Positions 1 through 12,792 of a DNA stretch of 64,000 nucleotides are shown here, in pieces (position 1 is the stretch's first letter; the number at the start of each line of letters is the position of its first letter). Source of the stretch: Rahnella ecdela. Lineage in GTDB: Bacteria; Pseudomonadota; Gammaproteobacteria; Enterobacterales; Enterobacteriaceae. A program made the position numbers and the translations under genes. The notes under the pieces are model-generated. The model saw only the letters and a list, made by a program, of their open reading frames with translations, was not told the origin of the DNA and searched no databases. The DNA is taken from contig NZ_JAFMOY010000126.1 of NCBI RefSeq assembly GCF_019049625.1, positions 124,001 through 188,000 of the forward strand. The letters run 5' to 3'.

Positions 1-438
1 TTTATCCATGGGCTCACCGCTCAGAATATAGTGTGCAATGTCGTCGGAGGATAGTGAACGGAAGGTGACATCGGTCACAACCAACGTATTGAGGCAATCC
101 CGCCGGTCAGCAAACGCAATCGCGGTCATCACCTGATGCTGTCTGCCCGACAATGCATTAAGCATAACAGCGGCTTGCGCTTCGTCACGTGGCTTTTCCA
201 ACACTTTACCGTCAAGTACCACAATGGTATCTGCACCCAGCACTGGGAAATCTTCTGCTGCTACCGCCACACCTGCCTGCGCCTTTTCTTTCGCCAGCCG
301 CAGAACATAGTCTTGCGGTGCTTCATCTGGCTGACGCTCTTCCGCCACGTCCGTAGACAGGCGCTCGAAAGGCAGTTCCAGCAAAGTGAGTAATTCACGG
401 CGGCGCGGCGACCCGGAGGCCAGATAAAGTGCGGTCAT
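1..438 (-). CDS. maf: Maf nucleotide pyrophosphatase YhdE (3' end cut by window)
   Basis: The first 146 codons are present; the C-terminus lies beyond the window start. The protein starts [17 protein letters not shown], the Maf/Ham1-type signature SxSPRR, and contains the later motif [17 protein letters not shown]. The family hydrolyses dTTP, UTP and some modified nucleotides to monophosphates in the cytoplasm and is about 195 aa long, so roughly a quarter is missing. The ATG sits 8 bp after the mreD stop, consistent with the enteric mreBCD-maf arrangement and co-transcription with the mre genes. Confidence 0.93.
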   Translation of the reverse strand, partial: MTALYLASGSPRRRELLTLLELPFERLSTDVAEERQPDEAPQDYVLRLAKEKAQAGVAVAAEDFPVLGADTIVVLDGKVLEKPRDEAQAAVMLNALSGRQHQVMTAIAFADRRDCLNTLVVTDVTFRSLSSDDIAHYILSGEPMDK

Positions 439-445
439 AACATCC

Positions 446-934
446 TCATTGCACGGCAAACTGACGACGAATTTTACGCATCAGCAGGAACAGCCATGGC
501 CACAAGATACCGTCAACCACACTACTCCAGAAAACTTCAGGCCGGAACGAAACGTTAACGACCAGGAATTCACCCCAGAACACCATCACGTCCACGGCCA
601 GTGAAAGCACCATGACAATCAGCGCCTGTTGCCAGAGCGCCAGATTACGGAATAACTGGAATTTGAACGCGACCAGATAGGCGGTGATGGCAAATGCCAG
701 CGCCCGGATACCCAGCGTCGAGCCCAGGATCAGATCCATGATGAAGCCGACAATAAAACCGGTTCCCACGTTGACGCGATGCGGTAACGCCATCACCCAG
801 TAAATCAGGATCAGCATCAGCCATGACGGCCTGAACATATATATCTGTTCAGGCCACGGCATTACCTGCAGCAGCATGGCTATTAAGAAGGATAGCCAAA
901 TAATCCAACGCCCGTGGCTCCGGTAACTGTTCAT
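446..934 (-). CDS. mreD: Rod shape-determining protein MreD
   Basis: 162-aa polytopic inner-membrane protein with about five hydrophobic segments, the size and profile of enteric MreD. It works with MreB, MreC, RodA and PBP2 in the elongasome that directs lateral wall synthesis. Its ATG overlaps the mreC stop by 4 bp (931-934), which indicates translational coupling. The sequence ([20 protein letters not shown] at the N-terminus, RIRR-type basic tail) fits MreD, and no other family is plausible in this position. Confidence 0.95.
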   Translation of the reverse strand: MNSYRSHGRWIIWLSFLIAMLLQVMPWPEQIYMFRPSWLMLILIYWVMALPHRVNVGTGFIVGFIMDLILGSTLGIRALAFAITAYLVAFKFQLFRNLALWQQALIVMVLSLAVDVMVFWGEFLVVNVSFRPEVFWSSVVDGILWPWLFLLMRKIRRQFAVQ

Positions 935-1938
935 CGTGTCGCTCCCTGCACAGCAGGTGTGCTGACAGGCGCGGTCACTGTGCCAGTGGCCGGTGGCGGA
1001 ACCGGTGCCGGAGGCCCCATATCACCCGGAGGTGGCAGGACTTGCGGCATCATTTGCATCAGACGTTCGTTGGCGACGCGATGTACTTCGTCCGGTGGCA
1101 GCGGATGTTCGCCATTACGGTCGGAACCCCACAAGAGCAGCAAATAACGCAGACGTTGCAGACCCGCGGTCGGACGCGCCTGAATCACGGTATAGGCACG
1201 CTGATTATCAACCTTGACTGAAGACACCACACCCACCGGATACCCTTCAGGGAAACGACCGCCCAGACCGGACGTGACCAGCACATCGCCGACACGAATG
1301 TCGGTATTGCTTGGCAGATGCTCAAGTTGCAGGTCATCGGCACAGCCGCTACCGGCTGCAATCACGCGGATGTCATTACGCAGCACCTGTATCGGTAACG
1401 CGTGCGACGCATCGCAAATCAGCAATACACGGCTGGTAAGTGCGGCAACTGCCACAACCTGCCCGACAACACCTTTGTCACTGATAACCGGTTGCCCGAT
1501 ATACACGCCATTGTTGCTGCCTTTGTCGATCACGACCTGATCGCTGTAAGGATCATTGCTGGTAGACAGAACCTGCGTCACCATTTTGTGCTCGTCCTGA
1601 CGCAACGGCGACCCTAACAGTTCACGCAGACGGGCGTTTTCTTGTTTGTACTGGCCGAGCATCATCAGATCGCTGTTTTTCAGCAACAGTTCCTGACGCA
1701 AAGCGCGGTTTTCCAGTTCCATCTGACCACGCGTGGCAAATGTAGAAGAGACCTGATCTAAGAATTCACGCGGGGCATTGGACAAAAAATAGAAGGGACT
1801 GACGGCAGTATCCATATAGGTGCGAATTTTAACAAACGTACCTATTTTACTGTCGGCAACAATCAGGACAATGGCCGTGAGAATAGCCAAAAAAAGTCGC
1901 AGTTGCAGGGAAGGTCCCCTGCTAAAAATTGGCTTCAT
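931..1938 (-). CDS. mreC: Rod shape-determining protein MreC
   Basis: 335-aa bitopic protein: a short basic cytoplasmic N-terminus ([15 protein letters not shown]), one membrane helix at about residues 12-30, a coiled-coil stretch around residues 65-105 and a periplasmic beta domain that binds PBP2. The C-terminus is a proline-rich tail (repeated PPP and PAP), as in other enterics. It lies 275 bp downstream of mreB, a wider gap than the roughly 70 bp I recall for E. coli, so it could have its own promoter or a longer leader. It overlaps mreD by 4 bp. Confidence 0.96.
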   Translation of the reverse strand: MKPIFSRGPSLQLRLFLAILTAIVLIVADSKIGTFVKIRTYMDTAVSPFYFLSNAPREFLDQVSSTFATRGQMELENRALRQELLLKNSDLMMLGQYKQENARLRELLGSPLRQDEHKMVTQVLSTSNDPYSDQVVIDKGSNNGVYIGQPVISDKGVVGQVVAVAALTSRVLLICDASHALPIQVLRNDIRVIAAGSGCADDLQLEHLPSNTDIRVGDVLVTSGLGGRFPEGYPVGVVSSVKVDNQRAYTVIQARPTAGLQRLRYLLLLWGSDRNGEHPLPPDEVHRVANERLMQMMPQVLPPPGDMGPPAPVPPPATGTVTAPVSTPAVQGATR

Positions 1939-2213
1939 AAAATATGCGAGTTCCTCGGCAACAGAAGGTTTCAGTCAGTCGAAGTAAAGACTTCCCCTGA
2001 CAGAAAAGGCGGCAATCTCATGGGATAGACAAAACACCGGCAAAGCGTTTATCGCTCGGCCAGTGTTTGCACGGATCCACATTGAACACTGCACACTTCA
2101 CGTTGCAGGTTTTACCTGACGGACAACCACTTTCCCGGGCAGACTGATTTTGTTAACTACGACAAAGCCTGCTTACAGCAAGCTCTGTCCAAAACCACAA
2201 GTCTTCGCTCAGA

Positions 2214-3612
<1,399 letters not shown>

Positions 3613-5547
3613 TTAAACATCGCGGTTATGTGAATATTTTTTACCGACCGGTTCAACAGGCTCCGGTACAGCAAATAAATCGCCCTGACCGCCGTGGATC
3701 CCGCTTTTCAGCAGGACTGCCCACTCCTCTTTTGTCCTCACTCCGGAGGCAAAAATCAGGGCCTGAGTTCCTTCACACGCACTGAGCAAACTTTGTACAA
3801 AAAGCTGATTTTCAACCCTTTTATCAATATCACGTACTAACCCTGGGTGAAGCTTGACTCTCTCCACCGGGAAAGTTTTCAGATAAGAGGTGCTGACGAC
3901 CGACAAACCCGCCTGCGTAACGGCCAGTCGACAGCCTAACCCTTGCAATAATCTGATCGCCGGACGCAGTCGGTCGGTATGTTGACAGAGATCTGCCTCT
4001 GCAAGTTCAATCAAAATTCGATTTCGTTGTGTTCTTTCGCACTGAAGCAACGTATCGCGCAACCAACGAACAAACGAGCGCTGCAATAATGAATCAACCG
4101 TCAGGTGAAATGCCAACGTTTCATCCGGCCAGCGGTTAAGTAACGGAATAATCTGACTTAACATCACCCGATCGAAGCTCTGCGACAAGCCAAACTGTAC
4201 CACCAGAGGAATAAACTCGGCGGCGAGCAGCTCCTGTTCTCCGTCAAAAACATGGCGCTGCACTTCCCGATGGTCGAGTTTGCCGCCTTTTGAGAATGAC
4301 GGTTTCTGATATAAACGCGGGCCGCCGCGCGCCAGGGTATTTTCCAGCAAAGTCCGCCAGCGCACACTCCCCCGACCCTTTTCCGGTACATTTTTATCGT
4401 AGATAAACCAGCTGTTACTTCCCTGAAAAGCCGCATGGCGCGTGGCCTGCTCGACCATATCCATGACCTGATCCGGCGTTTGTCCGAAACGGTACGCGCT
4501 GATGCCTATGTACATCAACGCGTCGCGGTCGATGAGCGATGACGTCGGCAACACGCCCAGTGCATTAACCAGCTGAGCCGCCATGACTTCCGCCTCTTTC
4601 AGGGAGCGGTGCGGCAACAGCACCGCAAAATCACTGTGGAAATAGCGCGCCAGCAAAGCATCGACGTGGCGCATGACAAACGTCGACAATAAATTCACCA
4701 TCGCCGAGCGTAATTCATCCACCACCGCCTGACCGTGGGTTTCGCGCATCAGGTCGAAATCAGGCAAACGCAACAACATCACCACGCCATGCGCGCCCTT
4801 TTCTTCCAGCTGCGTGGCGAGCTGATTATCAAAGAACAGACGGTTACTCAGCCCGGTTTGCGCGTCCTGCTGGGCATACGCGCGGATCAGTGTATCCACA
4901 CGGCTGCGCTGTTCGCGTGCTTCGTTCAGGTCGGTCAGCAACACATCAATAGCACTGCTGGCAGAATGCGGCCATTCACCGACATCGCCGGTCAGCCCCT
5001 CGCGTTCACCGCGTAAAATCCGTACTGCGCGGTCTTCCAGCTTTTCCACGCCGTCGGTTTCCTGGCGCAGCCAGCGGAAGCTGAGCAACAGCATGCCGAG
5101 CATCACCAATATGGCGAGACCAATAGCAAATGTTGAGCGCAGGGAACGAATGTAAGTGCTGACGGGATCGATATATGACATTTGCAGAGACATCGAATGG
5201 TTCTGCATCAGCGGATAAATTGCTGTGTCATATTCAGGCATTACGCTGTCCCAGGAGCGGTGCAGATTGGGATTTTCGTGATACTCATAAACGGTGGTGT
5301 CATTGAGTTTGACTTCAATATCAGTGACATCGAGCATTCGCATCGCCTGCGGCAACCAGCGCTGGGCCTCTGCGGGTGTATGAGTCAGAAGCGCCTGATC
5401 ATAGGTCGTTGCCAGCGCCTGCAGATGCTGCTCGGTACTTTGTTTATTGAGATAGAGAAAACTGAAAGTGACGCCCAGCAACATCAACAGCATTGCCAGC
5501 GCGACTAACATCGAAATCAGTGCCGATAGTCTGGTAGTAAATCGCAT
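3613..5547 (-). CDS. csrD: RNase E specificity factor CsrD (degenerate GGDEF-EAL)
   Basis: 644 aa against 646 in E. coli. Two membrane helices (about residues 8-32 and 139-160) flank a periplasmic loop. A HAMP-like linker follows, then a GGDEF domain whose signature is degraded (HSDF near FHSDFAVLL) and an EAL domain whose signature is degraded (ELAEAD). The loss of both catalytic signatures is the family hallmark: CsrD does not make or cleave c-di-GMP but targets the CsrB/CsrC small RNAs for RNase E decay. It lies next to mreBCD as in E. coli; the usual neighbour acuI (yhdH) is absent. Confidence 0.95.
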   Translation of the reverse strand: MRFTTRLSALISMLVALAMLLMLLGVTFSFLYLNKQSTEQHLQALATTYDQALLTHTPAEAQRWLPQAMRMLDVTDIEVKLNDTTVYEYHENPNLHRSWDSVMPEYDTAIYPLMQNHSMSLQMSYIDPVSTYIRSLRSTFAIGLAILVMLGMLLLSFRWLRQETDGVEKLEDRAVRILRGEREGLTGDVGEWPHSASSAIDVLLTDLNEAREQRSRVDTLIRAYAQQDAQTGLSNRLFFDNQLATQLEEKGAHGVVMLLRLPDFDLMRETHGQAVVDELRSAMVNLLSTFVMRHVDALLARYFHSDFAVLLPHRSLKEAEVMAAQLVNALGVLPTSSLIDRDALMYIGISAYRFGQTPDQVMDMVEQATRHAAFQGSNSWFIYDKNVPEKGRGSVRWRTLLENTLARGGPRLYQKPSFSKGGKLDHREVQRHVFDGEQELLAAEFIPLVVQFGLSQSFDRVMLSQIIPLLNRWPDETLAFHLTVDSLLQRSFVRWLRDTLLQCERTQRNRILIELAEADLCQHTDRLRPAIRLLQGLGCRLAVTQAGLSVVSTSYLKTFPVERVKLHPGLVRDIDKRVENQLFVQSLLSACEGTQALIFASGVRTKEEWAVLLKSGIHGGQGDLFAVPEPVEPVGKKYSHNRDV

Positions 5548-5926
5548 CCCTGTGCCTTACTCGCTACGGTTAAATGAACACAAACCCGTTGACTGAGCCT
5601 GCTGCGTAAAAACGCCGCTACTATAAAACAGAACACGGGGGCGGCTGGAGAAATTTACGAAACAGACTTCATCAGATGTTTCTTCATTTCTGTCGCATCA
5701 GGCGCCCATTCATTCTTCTATCGGACTGAAAAATGTCCTTTGCTTCCATTGATAGCATAGCAACGTAAAAAACAATCAATTCAGAATTCTTATAGAAATG
5801 AGCCAAAGGCATTTTTTTTTAAATTCGGTATTTGAAGAGTTCATCTCGCAAAACCCCCGGTTTCACGCCATGCTCTGTCTATAACCATAAAAATGAATCA
5901 TATAAAACAAACTGCCGGAGAATGCT
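5548..5926. other. Divergent intergenic region csrD / msrP
   Basis: 379 bp without a supported gene between divergent csrD and msrP. The msrP-proximal third is AT-rich and holds TATAAC at 5880-5885, a possible -10 hexamer lacking a good -35. A run of nine or more T residues near 5812-5820 follows only a 3-bp stem (GCC/GGC) and is not a convincing terminator. In E. coli the gene acuI occupies this position next to csrD; no remnant was recognised. Confidence 0.5.
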
Positions 5927-6928
5927 ATGTTCAAACCCCGCAAACTCACTGAAGCCGATGTCACACCCGAAGATATTTTCCATGACCGGCGCAAAGTCCT
6001 ACAGGCACTGGGGATCAGTGCTGCGGCGCTGGCCATTCCGCAGGATGCCCGGGCTGATCTGCTTTCCTGGTTTAAAGGCCACGACCGGCCACCTGCGCCT
6101 GCAGGCAAACCGCTCGATTTCACTAAACCAGCTGCCTACCAGAATGATTTGCCGCTGACGCCGGAAGATAAAGTCTCCGGCTATAACAATTTCTATGAAT
6201 TCGGGCTGGATAAAGCCGATCCCGCAGCGAATGCCGGGCAGCTGGTCACCTCGCCGTGGAAAATAACCATTGATGGCGAAGTCGCAAAACCCATGACGCT
6301 GGATATGGACGACATCATGAAGCGCTTCCCGCTCGAGCAACGGATCTACAGGATGCGTTGCGTCGAAGCCTGGTCGATGGTGGTTCCCTGGGTAGGCTTC
6401 CAGCTCAGTGAAATCCTCAAACTCGCCGAACCGACCAGCAATGCGCGTTATGTCGCGTTTACTACCTTATATGACCCTGAACATATGCCCGGTCAGAAAG
6501 ACCGGTTTATCGGCGGCGGGCTGAATTATCCCTATGTTGAAGGCCTGCGTATAGATGAAGCGATGAACCCGCTGGCGATGATGACGGTCGGCGTTTATGG
6601 CAAAGCCCTTCCCCCTCAGAACGGGGCGCCCATCCGTCTGACCCTTCCCTGGAAGTACGGCTTCAAGGGGATTAAATCCATCGTGAATATCAAATTCACC
6701 AAAGATGAGCCGCCGACGACCTGGAACCAGATTGCCTCGAATGAATACGGATTTTACGCCAATGTGAACCCGCATGTTGATCACCCGCGCTGGTCACAGG
6801 CGACGGAGCGATTTATCGGTTCGGGCGGATTGCTCGATGTCCAGCGCCAGCCAACCCTGCTGTTCAACGGTTATGCTGAACAGGTGGCTTCGCTGTATCA
6901 CGGCATGGATTTGCGTAAGTTCTATTAA
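5927..6928 (+). CDS. msrP: Protein-methionine-sulfoxide reductase catalytic subunit MsrP
   Basis: 333-aa molybdopterin enzyme of the sulfite-oxidase fold (formerly YedY). It has a Tat signal with twin arginines at residues 21-22 ([10 protein letters not shown]) followed by an Ala-rich hydrophobic stretch. The molybdenum-ligating cysteine is Cys145 in [10 protein letters not shown]. In the family, MsrP reduces oxidised methionine residues of periplasmic proteins using electrons from the haem membrane protein MsrQ, which follows 19 bp downstream. The start has an upstream CCGGAG. E. coli keeps msrPQ elsewhere, so its place between csrD and aroQ is lineage-specific. Confidence 0.96.
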   Translation: MFKPRKLTEADVTPEDIFHDRRKVLQALGISAAALAIPQDARADLLSWFKGHDRPPAPAGKPLDFTKPAAYQNDLPLTPEDKVSGYNNFYEFGLDKADPAANAGQLVTSPWKITIDGEVAKPMTLDMDDIMKRFPLEQRIYRMRCVEAWSMVVPWVGFQLSEILKLAEPTSNARYVAFTTLYDPEHMPGQKDRFIGGGLNYPYVEGLRIDEAMNPLAMMTVGVYGKALPPQNGAPIRLTLPWKYGFKGIKSIVNIKFTKDEPPTTWNQIASNEYGFYANVNPHVDHPRWSQATERFIGSGGLLDVQRQPTLLFNGYAEQVASLYHGMDLRKFY

Positions 6929-6947
6929 GGAAGGGGAAGTTTCAGTT

Positions 6948-7550
6948 ATGCGTCGTTTAAGCCCTGCAAATATTACCTGGCTGAAGGTGATCATCTATCT
7001 TTGCGCCATTTTGCCCTTACTCTGGATTATTCTCTCGATAAATCAGGGCTGGTTTAGTGCCGATCCCGCCAAGGATATTCAGCATTTTACCGGTAGGATG
7101 ACTCTGAAATTTTTGCTGGTTACTCTGCTGGTCACGCCCGTCGCGCGTTACGGTAAACAACCGCTGCTGATCCGCACCCGCCGTTTGCTCGGTTTATGGT
7201 GTTTCGCGTGGGGAACGCTGCATCTTCTCAGCTATTCCTTCCTCGAATTGGGCATCAACAATCTCCGACTGCTCGGCAGTGAACTGATTTCCCGCCCGTA
7301 TCTCACGCTGGGCATCATCTGCTGGGTTCTGCTGCTGGCCTTGGCCTGTACTTCTACACTGTGGGCACAGCGCAAAATGGGCGCAAAATGGCAGAAGTTG
7401 CACAACTTCATTTATCTGATCGCGGTTCTTGCGCCGATCCATTACCTTTGGTCGGTAAAAGTGCTATCCCCGCAACCCGTCATTTACGCGTTACTTGCGG
7501 TCATCTTGCTGGCATTTCGCTATAAAAAATTCCGTCAGTGGCTGCGATAA
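6948..7550 (+). CDS. msrQ: Haem-binding membrane subunit MsrQ
   Basis: 200-aa inner-membrane protein with about six helices and histidines typical of the ferric-reductase-like fold ([28 protein letters not shown]). In the family it passes electrons from the quinone pool or flavin reductase to MsrP. The start at 6948 ([11 protein letters not shown]) follows AAGGAAGGGGAAG; the frame is open further upstream into msrP, but that sequence is not MsrQ-like. It is translated in one operon with msrP. Confidence 0.95.
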   Translation: MRRLSPANITWLKVIIYLCAILPLLWIILSINQGWFSADPAKDIQHFTGRMTLKFLLVTLLVTPVARYGKQPLLIRTRRLLGLWCFAWGTLHLLSYSFLELGINNLRLLGSELISRPYLTLGIICWVLLLALACTSTLWAQRKMGAKWQKLHNFIYLIAVLAPIHYLWSVKVLSPQPVIYALLAVILLAFRYKKFRQWLR

Positions 7551-7591
7551 GCTGCGGAACTTTTATGTGTTCTGCCCCTCATAATTTCGGC

Positions 7592-7625
7592 AATCACCCT
7601 CACATTCACGGGGCGAGGGTTGATT
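7592..7625 (+). terminator. Imperfect hairpin after msrQ
   Basis: ACCCTC at 7596-7601 pairs with GAGGGT at 7615-7620, extended by AATC (7592-7595) and GATT (7622-7625) around a one-base bulge. There is no clear U-tract, so it may be a weak or factor-dependent terminator between msrPQ and aroQ. Confidence 0.35.
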
Positions 7626-7791
7626 ATCTTCGCTGATAAGACCAGTATTTAGCTGCGAATTGCCACGATATCATTATAATGCCCGACCTCATGGTGAAGA
7701 GACGGGACGATTTGCCGCGAAATAGGTGACAAATCGGTGACATCAGGGTATTTTCTACAATCTTTGTCTAATTGCCGGAGATAGGCTCACA

Positions 7792-8244
7792 ATGGCGCAT
7801 AAGTTTGACATTTTGCTACTAAACGGTCCTAACCTGAATTTGCTAGGAACCCGTGAGCCTGAAACGTACGGACACACCACGCTCAACGATATTGTTAAAG
7901 GTTTGGAAGTTCAGGCTGCTGCTGCTGATGTGGCACTGAGCCATCTGCAATCCAACGCAGAACATGTCCTGATTGAACGCATTCATCAGGCACGCGGAAA
8001 CGTTGATTTTATTCTGATCAACCCCGCGGCCTTTACCCATACCAGCGTGGCGCTGCGCGATGCATTACTGGGGGTTTCGATTCCGTTTATCGAGATCCAT
8101 CTGTCGAATGTACATGCCCGTGAAGCGTTCCGGCATCATTCCTATCTTTCCGACATCGCAGTGGGCGTTATTTGCGGACTTGGCGCAGATGGCTACCACT
8201 TTGCATTACAGGCAGCGGTTAACCGCTTGTCAAAAACCCACTAA
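7792..8244 (+). CDS. aroQ: Type II 3-dehydroquinate dehydratase
   Basis: 150-aa cytoplasmic enzyme for step three of the shikimate pathway (3-dehydroquinate to 3-dehydroshikimate). Type II signatures are present: [20 protein letters not shown] at residues 8-27 with the catalytic Arg and Tyr, [10 protein letters not shown] around residue 76 and the active-site His in [11 protein letters not shown] near residue 100. Its length is typical for the dodecameric enzyme. It precedes accB by 32 bp, as in many enterics. Confidence 0.97.
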   Translation: MAHKFDILLLNGPNLNLLGTREPETYGHTTLNDIVKGLEVQAAAADVALSHLQSNAEHVLIERIHQARGNVDFILINPAAFTHTSVALRDALLGVSIPFIEIHLSNVHAREAFRHHSYLSDIAVGVICGLGADGYHFALQAAVNRLSKTH

Positions 8245-8276
8245 TTTCTACGCAAAAAGAGTACGGAATCACACCC

Positions 8277-8741
8277 ATGGATATTCGTAAAATCAAAAAA
8301 CTGATCGAACTGGTTGAAGAATCAGGCATTTCTGAACTGGAAATTTCTGAAGGCGAAGAATCAGTACGTATCAGCCGTGCTGCACCTGCGCAGGCTTATC
8401 CTATGATGCAACAGGCTTATGCAATGCCTGTTCAACAACAGCCAGGTCTGGCTGCTGCGGTTGCTCCGGCGGCTGCACCGGCAGAAGCAGCTCCGGCTGC
8501 AATCAGTGGCCATATCGTTCGCTCACCGATGGTAGGTACCTTCTACCGTACGCCAAGCCCGGACGCTAAAGCCTTCATCGAAGTGGGTCAGAAAGTGAAC
8601 GCCGGCGATACCCTGTGTATCGTTGAAGCGATGAAAATGATGAACCAAATCGAAGCAGACAAATCCGGTGTTGTTAAAGCAATTCTGGTAGAAAGCGGCC
8701 AACCGGTTGAATTCGACGAGCCGCTGGTCGTCATCGAATAA
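8277..8741 (+). CDS. accB: Biotin carboxyl carrier protein of acetyl-CoA carboxylase
   Basis: 154 aa. An N-terminal helical region is followed by a flexible Ala/Pro-rich linker (about residues 56-76) and the C-terminal biotinyl domain. The biotinylation site is Lys120 in [11 protein letters not shown], 34 residues from the end as expected. The thumb motif [16 protein letters not shown] is present at about residues 83-98. It carries carboxybiotin between AccC and AccAD in the first step of fatty-acid synthesis. It is co-transcribed with accC, 11 bp downstream. Confidence 0.98.
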   Translation: MDIRKIKKLIELVEESGISELEISEGEESVRISRAAPAQAYPMMQQAYAMPVQQQPGLAAAVAPAAAPAEAAPAAISGHIVRSPMVGTFYRTPSPDAKAFIEVGQKVNAGDTLCIVEAMKMMNQIEADKSGVVKAILVESGQPVEFDEPLVVIE

Positions 8742-8752
8742 CGAGGCGTACC

Positions 8753-10102
8753 ATGGTAGATAAAATTGTTATCGCGAACCGCGGCGAGATTGCCCTGCGT
8801 ATTTTGCGTGCCTGTAAAGAAATGGGCATCAAAACCGTTGCAGTGCACTCCACCGCTGACCGTGACCTGAAACACGTGCTGCTGGCAGATGAAACCGTCT
8901 GTATCGGTCCTGCACCTTCAGTAAAAAGCTATCTGAACATCCCTGCCATTATCGCTGCGGCAGAAATCACTGGCGCGGTGGCTATTCACCCGGGCTATGG
9001 TTTCCTGTCCGAGAATGCCGATTTTGCAGAGCAGGTTGAGCGTTCTGGTTTTATTTTCATCGGCCCGAAAGCTGAAACTATTCGCCTGATGGGTGACAAA
9101 GTTTCTGCGATCCACGCGATGAAAGCGGCTGGTGTACCTTGCGTACCAGGCTCAGACGGCCCGCTGGGCGACGACATGGATCAAAACCGTGGCTTCGCTA
9201 AACGCATCGGCTATCCGGTCATCATCAAGGCCTCTGGCGGCGGCGGTGGTCGTGGTATGCGCGTTGTGCGCAGCGACAAAGACCTCGAGCAGTCCATTAA
9301 CATGACCCGTGCTGAAGCCAAAGCGGCTTTCAACAACGACATGGTTTACATGGAAAAATACCTGGAAAACCCACGTCACGTGGAAATTCAGGTACTGGCT
9401 GACGGTCAGGGCAACGCGGTTTATCTGGCTGAACGTGACTGCTCCATGCAGCGTCGTCATCAGAAAGTCGTGGAAGAAGCGCCGGCACCAGGCATCACTG
9501 AAGAACTGCGTCGTTTCATCGGCGAACGTTGTTCAAAAGCCTGTGTGGATATCGGCTACCGTGGCGCGGGTACTTTCGAGTTCCTGTATGAAAACGGCGA
9601 GTTCTTCTTCATCGAAATGAACACCCGTATCCAGGTTGAGCATCCGGTTACCGAGATGATCACGGGTGTGGATTTGATCAAAGAGCAGCTGCGCATTGCG
9701 TCCGGCCAGCCATTGTCGATCAAACAAAGCGAAGTGAAAGTCAAAGGCCATGCGGTGGAATGCCGTATTAACGCGGAAGACCCTAACACCTTTCTGCCGA
9801 GCCCGGGCAAAATCACTCGTTTCCACGCACCTGGCGGCTTCGGTGTTCGTTGGGAATCGCACATTTACGCAGGCTACACAGTGCCTCCGTACTACGATTC
9901 CATGATTGGTAAACTGATCACTTACGGCGAAACCCGTGAAGTGGCGATTGCCCGCATGAAAAATGCGCTGGCAGAACTGATCATCGACGGCATCAAAACC
10001 AACATTGAACTGCAAATGCGTATTATGGACGACGAGAACTTCCAGCATGGTGGGACTAACATCCACTATCTGGAGAAAAAACTCGGTTTGCAGGAAAAAT
10101 AA
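8753..10102 (+). CDS. accC: Biotin carboxylase subunit of acetyl-CoA carboxylase
   Basis: 449 aa, the E. coli size. It is an ATP-grasp enzyme that carboxylates the biotin on AccB using ATP and bicarbonate. Motifs visible: N-terminal [14 protein letters not shown], the glycine loop [12 protein letters not shown] near residue 162, and the metal/catalytic motif [16 protein letters not shown] at about residues 285-300 with the conserved Glu-Asn-Arg residues. A strong rho-independent terminator follows 30 bp after the stop, closing the aroQ-accBC unit. Confidence 0.98.
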   Translation: MVDKIVIANRGEIALRILRACKEMGIKTVAVHSTADRDLKHVLLADETVCIGPAPSVKSYLNIPAIIAAAEITGAVAIHPGYGFLSENADFAEQVERSGFIFIGPKAETIRLMGDKVSAIHAMKAAGVPCVPGSDGPLGDDMDQNRGFAKRIGYPVIIKASGGGGGRGMRVVRSDKDLEQSINMTRAEAKAAFNNDMVYMEKYLENPRHVEIQVLADGQGNAVYLAERDCSMQRRHQKVVEEAPAPGITEELRRFIGERCSKACVDIGYRGAGTFEFLYENGEFFFIEMNTRIQVEHPVTEMITGVDLIKEQLRIASGQPLSIKQSEVKVKGHAVECRINAEDPNTFLPSPGKITRFHAPGGFGVRWESHIYAGYTVPPYYDSMIGKLITYGETREVAIARMKNALAELIIDGIKTNIELQMRIMDDENFQHGGTNIHYLEKKLGLQEK

Positions 10103-10132
10103 TAAGACCGTACCGTTGCGTACATTCTTATC

Positions 10133-10158
10133 AAGGCCGGATATTCCGGCCTTTTTTT
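10133..10158 (+). terminator. Terminator after accC
   Basis: AAGGCCGGA (10133-10141), loop TAT, TCCGGCCTT (10145-10153), then an uninterrupted run of T to 10158. It is a perfect 9-bp stem with U-tract and ends the accBC transcript. Confidence 0.93.
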
Positions 10159-10177
10159 CATTTATGGGGAGGGAGAA

Positions 10178-10420
10178 ATGGATAAACGTTTCTTACAAGC
10201 CAACCGTGAAGCCCGCTGGGCGTTTGGGCTGACGATTGCTTATCTGCTGGCATGGAGTTTTGCCGCTTATATTCCTGATGATAAACAGGGTATTACCGGG
10301 TTGCCGCACTGGTTTGAAATGGCGTGCATGCTGGTACCACTGATTTTCGTGCTTTTAAGCTGGCTGATGGTTCGTGTGATTTTCCGCGATATTCCGCTGG
10401 AGGACAGTGATGAAGACTGA
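10178..10420 (+). CDS. yhdT: DUF997 small membrane protein YhdT
   Basis: 80-aa protein with two predicted membrane helices (about residues 17-36 and 48-68) and an acidic C-terminus (LEDSDED). It starts behind GGGGAGGG. yhdT always precedes panF in enterics, and here the genes overlap by 11 bp, suggesting coupled translation. The function of YhdT is not established; a role with PanF is an inference from context only. Confidence 0.92.
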   Translation: MDKRFLQANREARWAFGLTIAYLLAWSFAAYIPDDKQGITGLPHWFEMACMLVPLIFVLLSWLMVRVIFRDIPLEDSDED

Positions 10421-11855
10421 AGTTCTGCTGCCACTTATCGCCTATCTGCTGCTGGTATTCGGCCTGTCTGTGTATGCCTACACACGCCGCCAACAGGGCA
10501 ACTTCCTCACTGAGTATTTTCTTGGCAATCGCTCAATGGGCGGCTTCGTGCTGGCCATGACCCTGACCGCCACCTATATCAGCGCAAGTTCTTTTATTGG
10601 CGGTCCAGGCGCGGCCTATAAGTTTGGCCTCGGCTGGGTATTGCTGGCGATGATCCAGCTGCCTGCGGTCTGGTTGTCGCTGGGGGTTCTGGGTAAGAAA
10701 TTCGCCATTCTGGCGCGGCGCTATAATGCCGTCACACTCAACGATATGTTGTTTGCCCGCTATCAGAGCCGTTTACTGGTCTGGCTGGCAAGCCTGAGCC
10801 TGCTGGTCGCATTTCTGGGCGCTATGACCGTCCAGTTCATCGGCGGCGCTCGTCTGCTGGAAACGGCTGCCGGTATTCCTTACGACACCGGTCTGCTGAT
10901 TTTCGGCATCAGTATCGCACTGTATACGGCGTTTGGCGGTTTTCGTGCCAGCGTACTCAATGATGCCATGCAAGGGCTGGTAATGCTGCTGGGCACCATT
11001 TTGCTGCTGGTGGGCGTCATTCATGCCGCGGGCGGTCTGCACAGCGCAGTCGATAAACTTCAGCAAATTGATCCGAAACTGGTATCGGTTCACGGCGGAG
11101 GTGACGTTCTTTCGCTGCCGTTTATGGCTTCTTTCTGGATTTTAGTGTGCTTTGGCGTAATTGGTCTGCCGCATACTGCCGTGCGTTGTATCTCTTATAA
11201 AGACAGCAAAGCGGTGCATCGCGGCATTGTACTGGGTACGATTGTAGTCGCCATTCTGATGTTCGGTATGCATCTGGCCGGTGCGCTCGGGCGCGCTGTT
11301 TTACCGGATCTTAAAATACCCGATCAGGTGATCCCGACGCTGATGATCACCGTGCTGCCCCCTTATGCCGCCGGTATTTTCCTTGCCGCGCCAATGGCGG
11401 CGATTATGTCGACCATCAACGCACAGCTTTTACAGTCATCAGCGACTATCGTTAAAGACTTATACCTGGGCGTTAAACCGGATCAGCTTAGCAATGAGCG
11501 CAAATTAAAACGCTTCTCAAGCTGGGCCACGTTTGTGCTCGGATTACTGGTTCTGCTGGCCGCATGGCGTCCGCCGGAAATGATTATCTGGCTTAATTTG
11601 CTGGCCTTTGGCGGACTGGAAGCGGTATTCCTGTGGCCACTGGTACTCGGATTGTACTGGGAGCGCGCTAACGCCACGGGGGCGCTGAGCTCAATGATTG
11701 TTGGCGGCGTTTGTTATACCCTGCTCGCCAGTATCGACGTGCATATTGCCGGTCTGCATCCGATTGTACCGTCGCTGTCGCTGAGCCTGCTGGCGTTTTA
11801 TGTCGGCAATAAATTTGGAAAACAGCCACAAGAAACCGTACTCAAGCCGTCCTGA
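10410..11855 (+). CDS. panF: Sodium/pantothenate symporter PanF
   Basis: 481-aa member of the sodium:solute symporter family (SSSF) with about 12-13 hydrophobic segments. It imports pantothenate for coenzyme A synthesis. The family signature region [19 protein letters not shown] lies near residues 50-68. I chose ATG 10410, which is 6 bp from GGAGG (10399-10403); an in-frame GTG at 10407 would sit too close to it. The gene overlaps yhdT. Confidence 0.95.
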   Translation: MKTEVLLPLIAYLLLVFGLSVYAYTRRQQGNFLTEYFLGNRSMGGFVLAMTLTATYISASSFIGGPGAAYKFGLGWVLLAMIQLPAVWLSLGVLGKKFAILARRYNAVTLNDMLFARYQSRLLVWLASLSLLVAFLGAMTVQFIGGARLLETAAGIPYDTGLLIFGISIALYTAFGGFRASVLNDAMQGLVMLLGTILLLVGVIHAAGGLHSAVDKLQQIDPKLVSVHGGGDVLSLPFMASFWILVCFGVIGLPHTAVRCISYKDSKAVHRGIVLGTIVVAILMFGMHLAGALGRAVLPDLKIPDQVIPTLMITVLPPYAAGIFLAAPMAAIMSTINAQLLQSSATIVKDLYLGVKPDQLSNERKLKRFSSWATFVLGLLVLLAAWRPPEMIIWLNLLAFGGLEAVFLWPLVLGLYWERANATGALSSMIVGGVCYTLLASIDVHIAGLHPIVPSLSLSLLAFYVGNKFGKQPQETVLKPS

Positions 11856-11898
11856 CCGGGCGGCACTGATTTTACAGATTGTTAAGAAGAGAATGGCT

Positions 11899-12783
11899 AT
11901 GCCTTGGATCCAACTGAAAATTAATACTACCGGTAATGATGCGGAAACGCTGAGCGACGCGCTTATCGAAAGTGGCGCTGTGTCTGTGACTTTCCAGGAC
12001 ACACACGATAATCCGGTCTTCGAACCTCTGCCTGGCGAAACTCTGTTGTGGGGCGATACCGACGCCATCGGCCTGTACGATGCAGAAACCGACATGGAAG
12101 AAGTGATAGCCATGCTGGAAAACGAACCGCTGCTGGGCAAAGGTTTCGTGCACAAAATCGAACAACTGGAAGACAAAGACTGGGAGCGCGAATGGATGGA
12201 CAACTTCCACCCGATGCGTTTTGGCGAGCGCCTGTGGATTTGCCCGAGCTGGCGCGATGTCCCGGATCCGACTGCGGTCAACGTGATGCTCGATCCGGGT
12301 CTGGCGTTTGGTACCGGCACTCACCCGACTACCGCGATGTGCTTGCAATGGCTCGACAGCCTGGACCTGACAGATAAAACCGTGATCGACTTCGGTTGCG
12401 GTTCGGGCATTCTGGCGATCGCCGCACTGAAACTCGGCGCAAAACACGTCGTCGGGATCGATATCGATCCGCAGGCGATCCAGGCCAGCCGCGATAATGC
12501 CGAGCGTAATGGCGTTTCAGAGCGTCTGTCGCTGTATCTGCCAAAAGATCAGCCTGAGAACCTGTCAGCCGACGTGGTCGTCGCTAACATCCTTGCCGGC
12601 CCTCTGCGCGAGCTGGCGCCGCTGATTGGCGTCCTGCCTGTCGCGGGTGGTCATCTGGGGCTGTCCGGCGTACTGGCGAGCCAGGCGCAAAGCGTCGCGG
12701 ATGCATACAAAGATAAATTCGAGCTGGATCCGGTTGCTGAAAAAGAAGAATGGTGTCGCATAACGGGCGTTAAAAACGCCTGA
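11899..12783 (+). CDS. prmA: Ribosomal protein L11 methyltransferase PrmA
   Basis: 294 aa (E. coli 293). The start [12 protein letters not shown] matches the family; an upstream open extension overlapping panF is not used. The N-terminal domain binds L11 and the C-terminal Rossmann-like domain binds S-adenosylmethionine. Motifs: [27 protein letters not shown] (motif I) and [10 protein letters not shown], the NxxxxPL motif. It trimethylates lysines and the N-terminus of L11. It lies 43 bp after panF, as in E. coli. Confidence 0.97.
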   Translation: MPWIQLKINTTGNDAETLSDALIESGAVSVTFQDTHDNPVFEPLPGETLLWGDTDAIGLYDAETDMEEVIAMLENEPLLGKGFVHKIEQLEDKDWEREWMDNFHPMRFGERLWICPSWRDVPDPTAVNVMLDPGLAFGTGTHPTTAMCLQWLDSLDLTDKTVIDFGCGSGILAIAALKLGAKHVVGIDIDPQAIQASRDNAERNGVSERLSLYLPKDQPENLSADVVVANILAGPLRELAPLIGVLPVAGGHLGLSGVLASQAQSVADAYKDKFELDPVAEKEEWCRITGVKNA

Positions 12784-12792
12784 TTTGCAGCC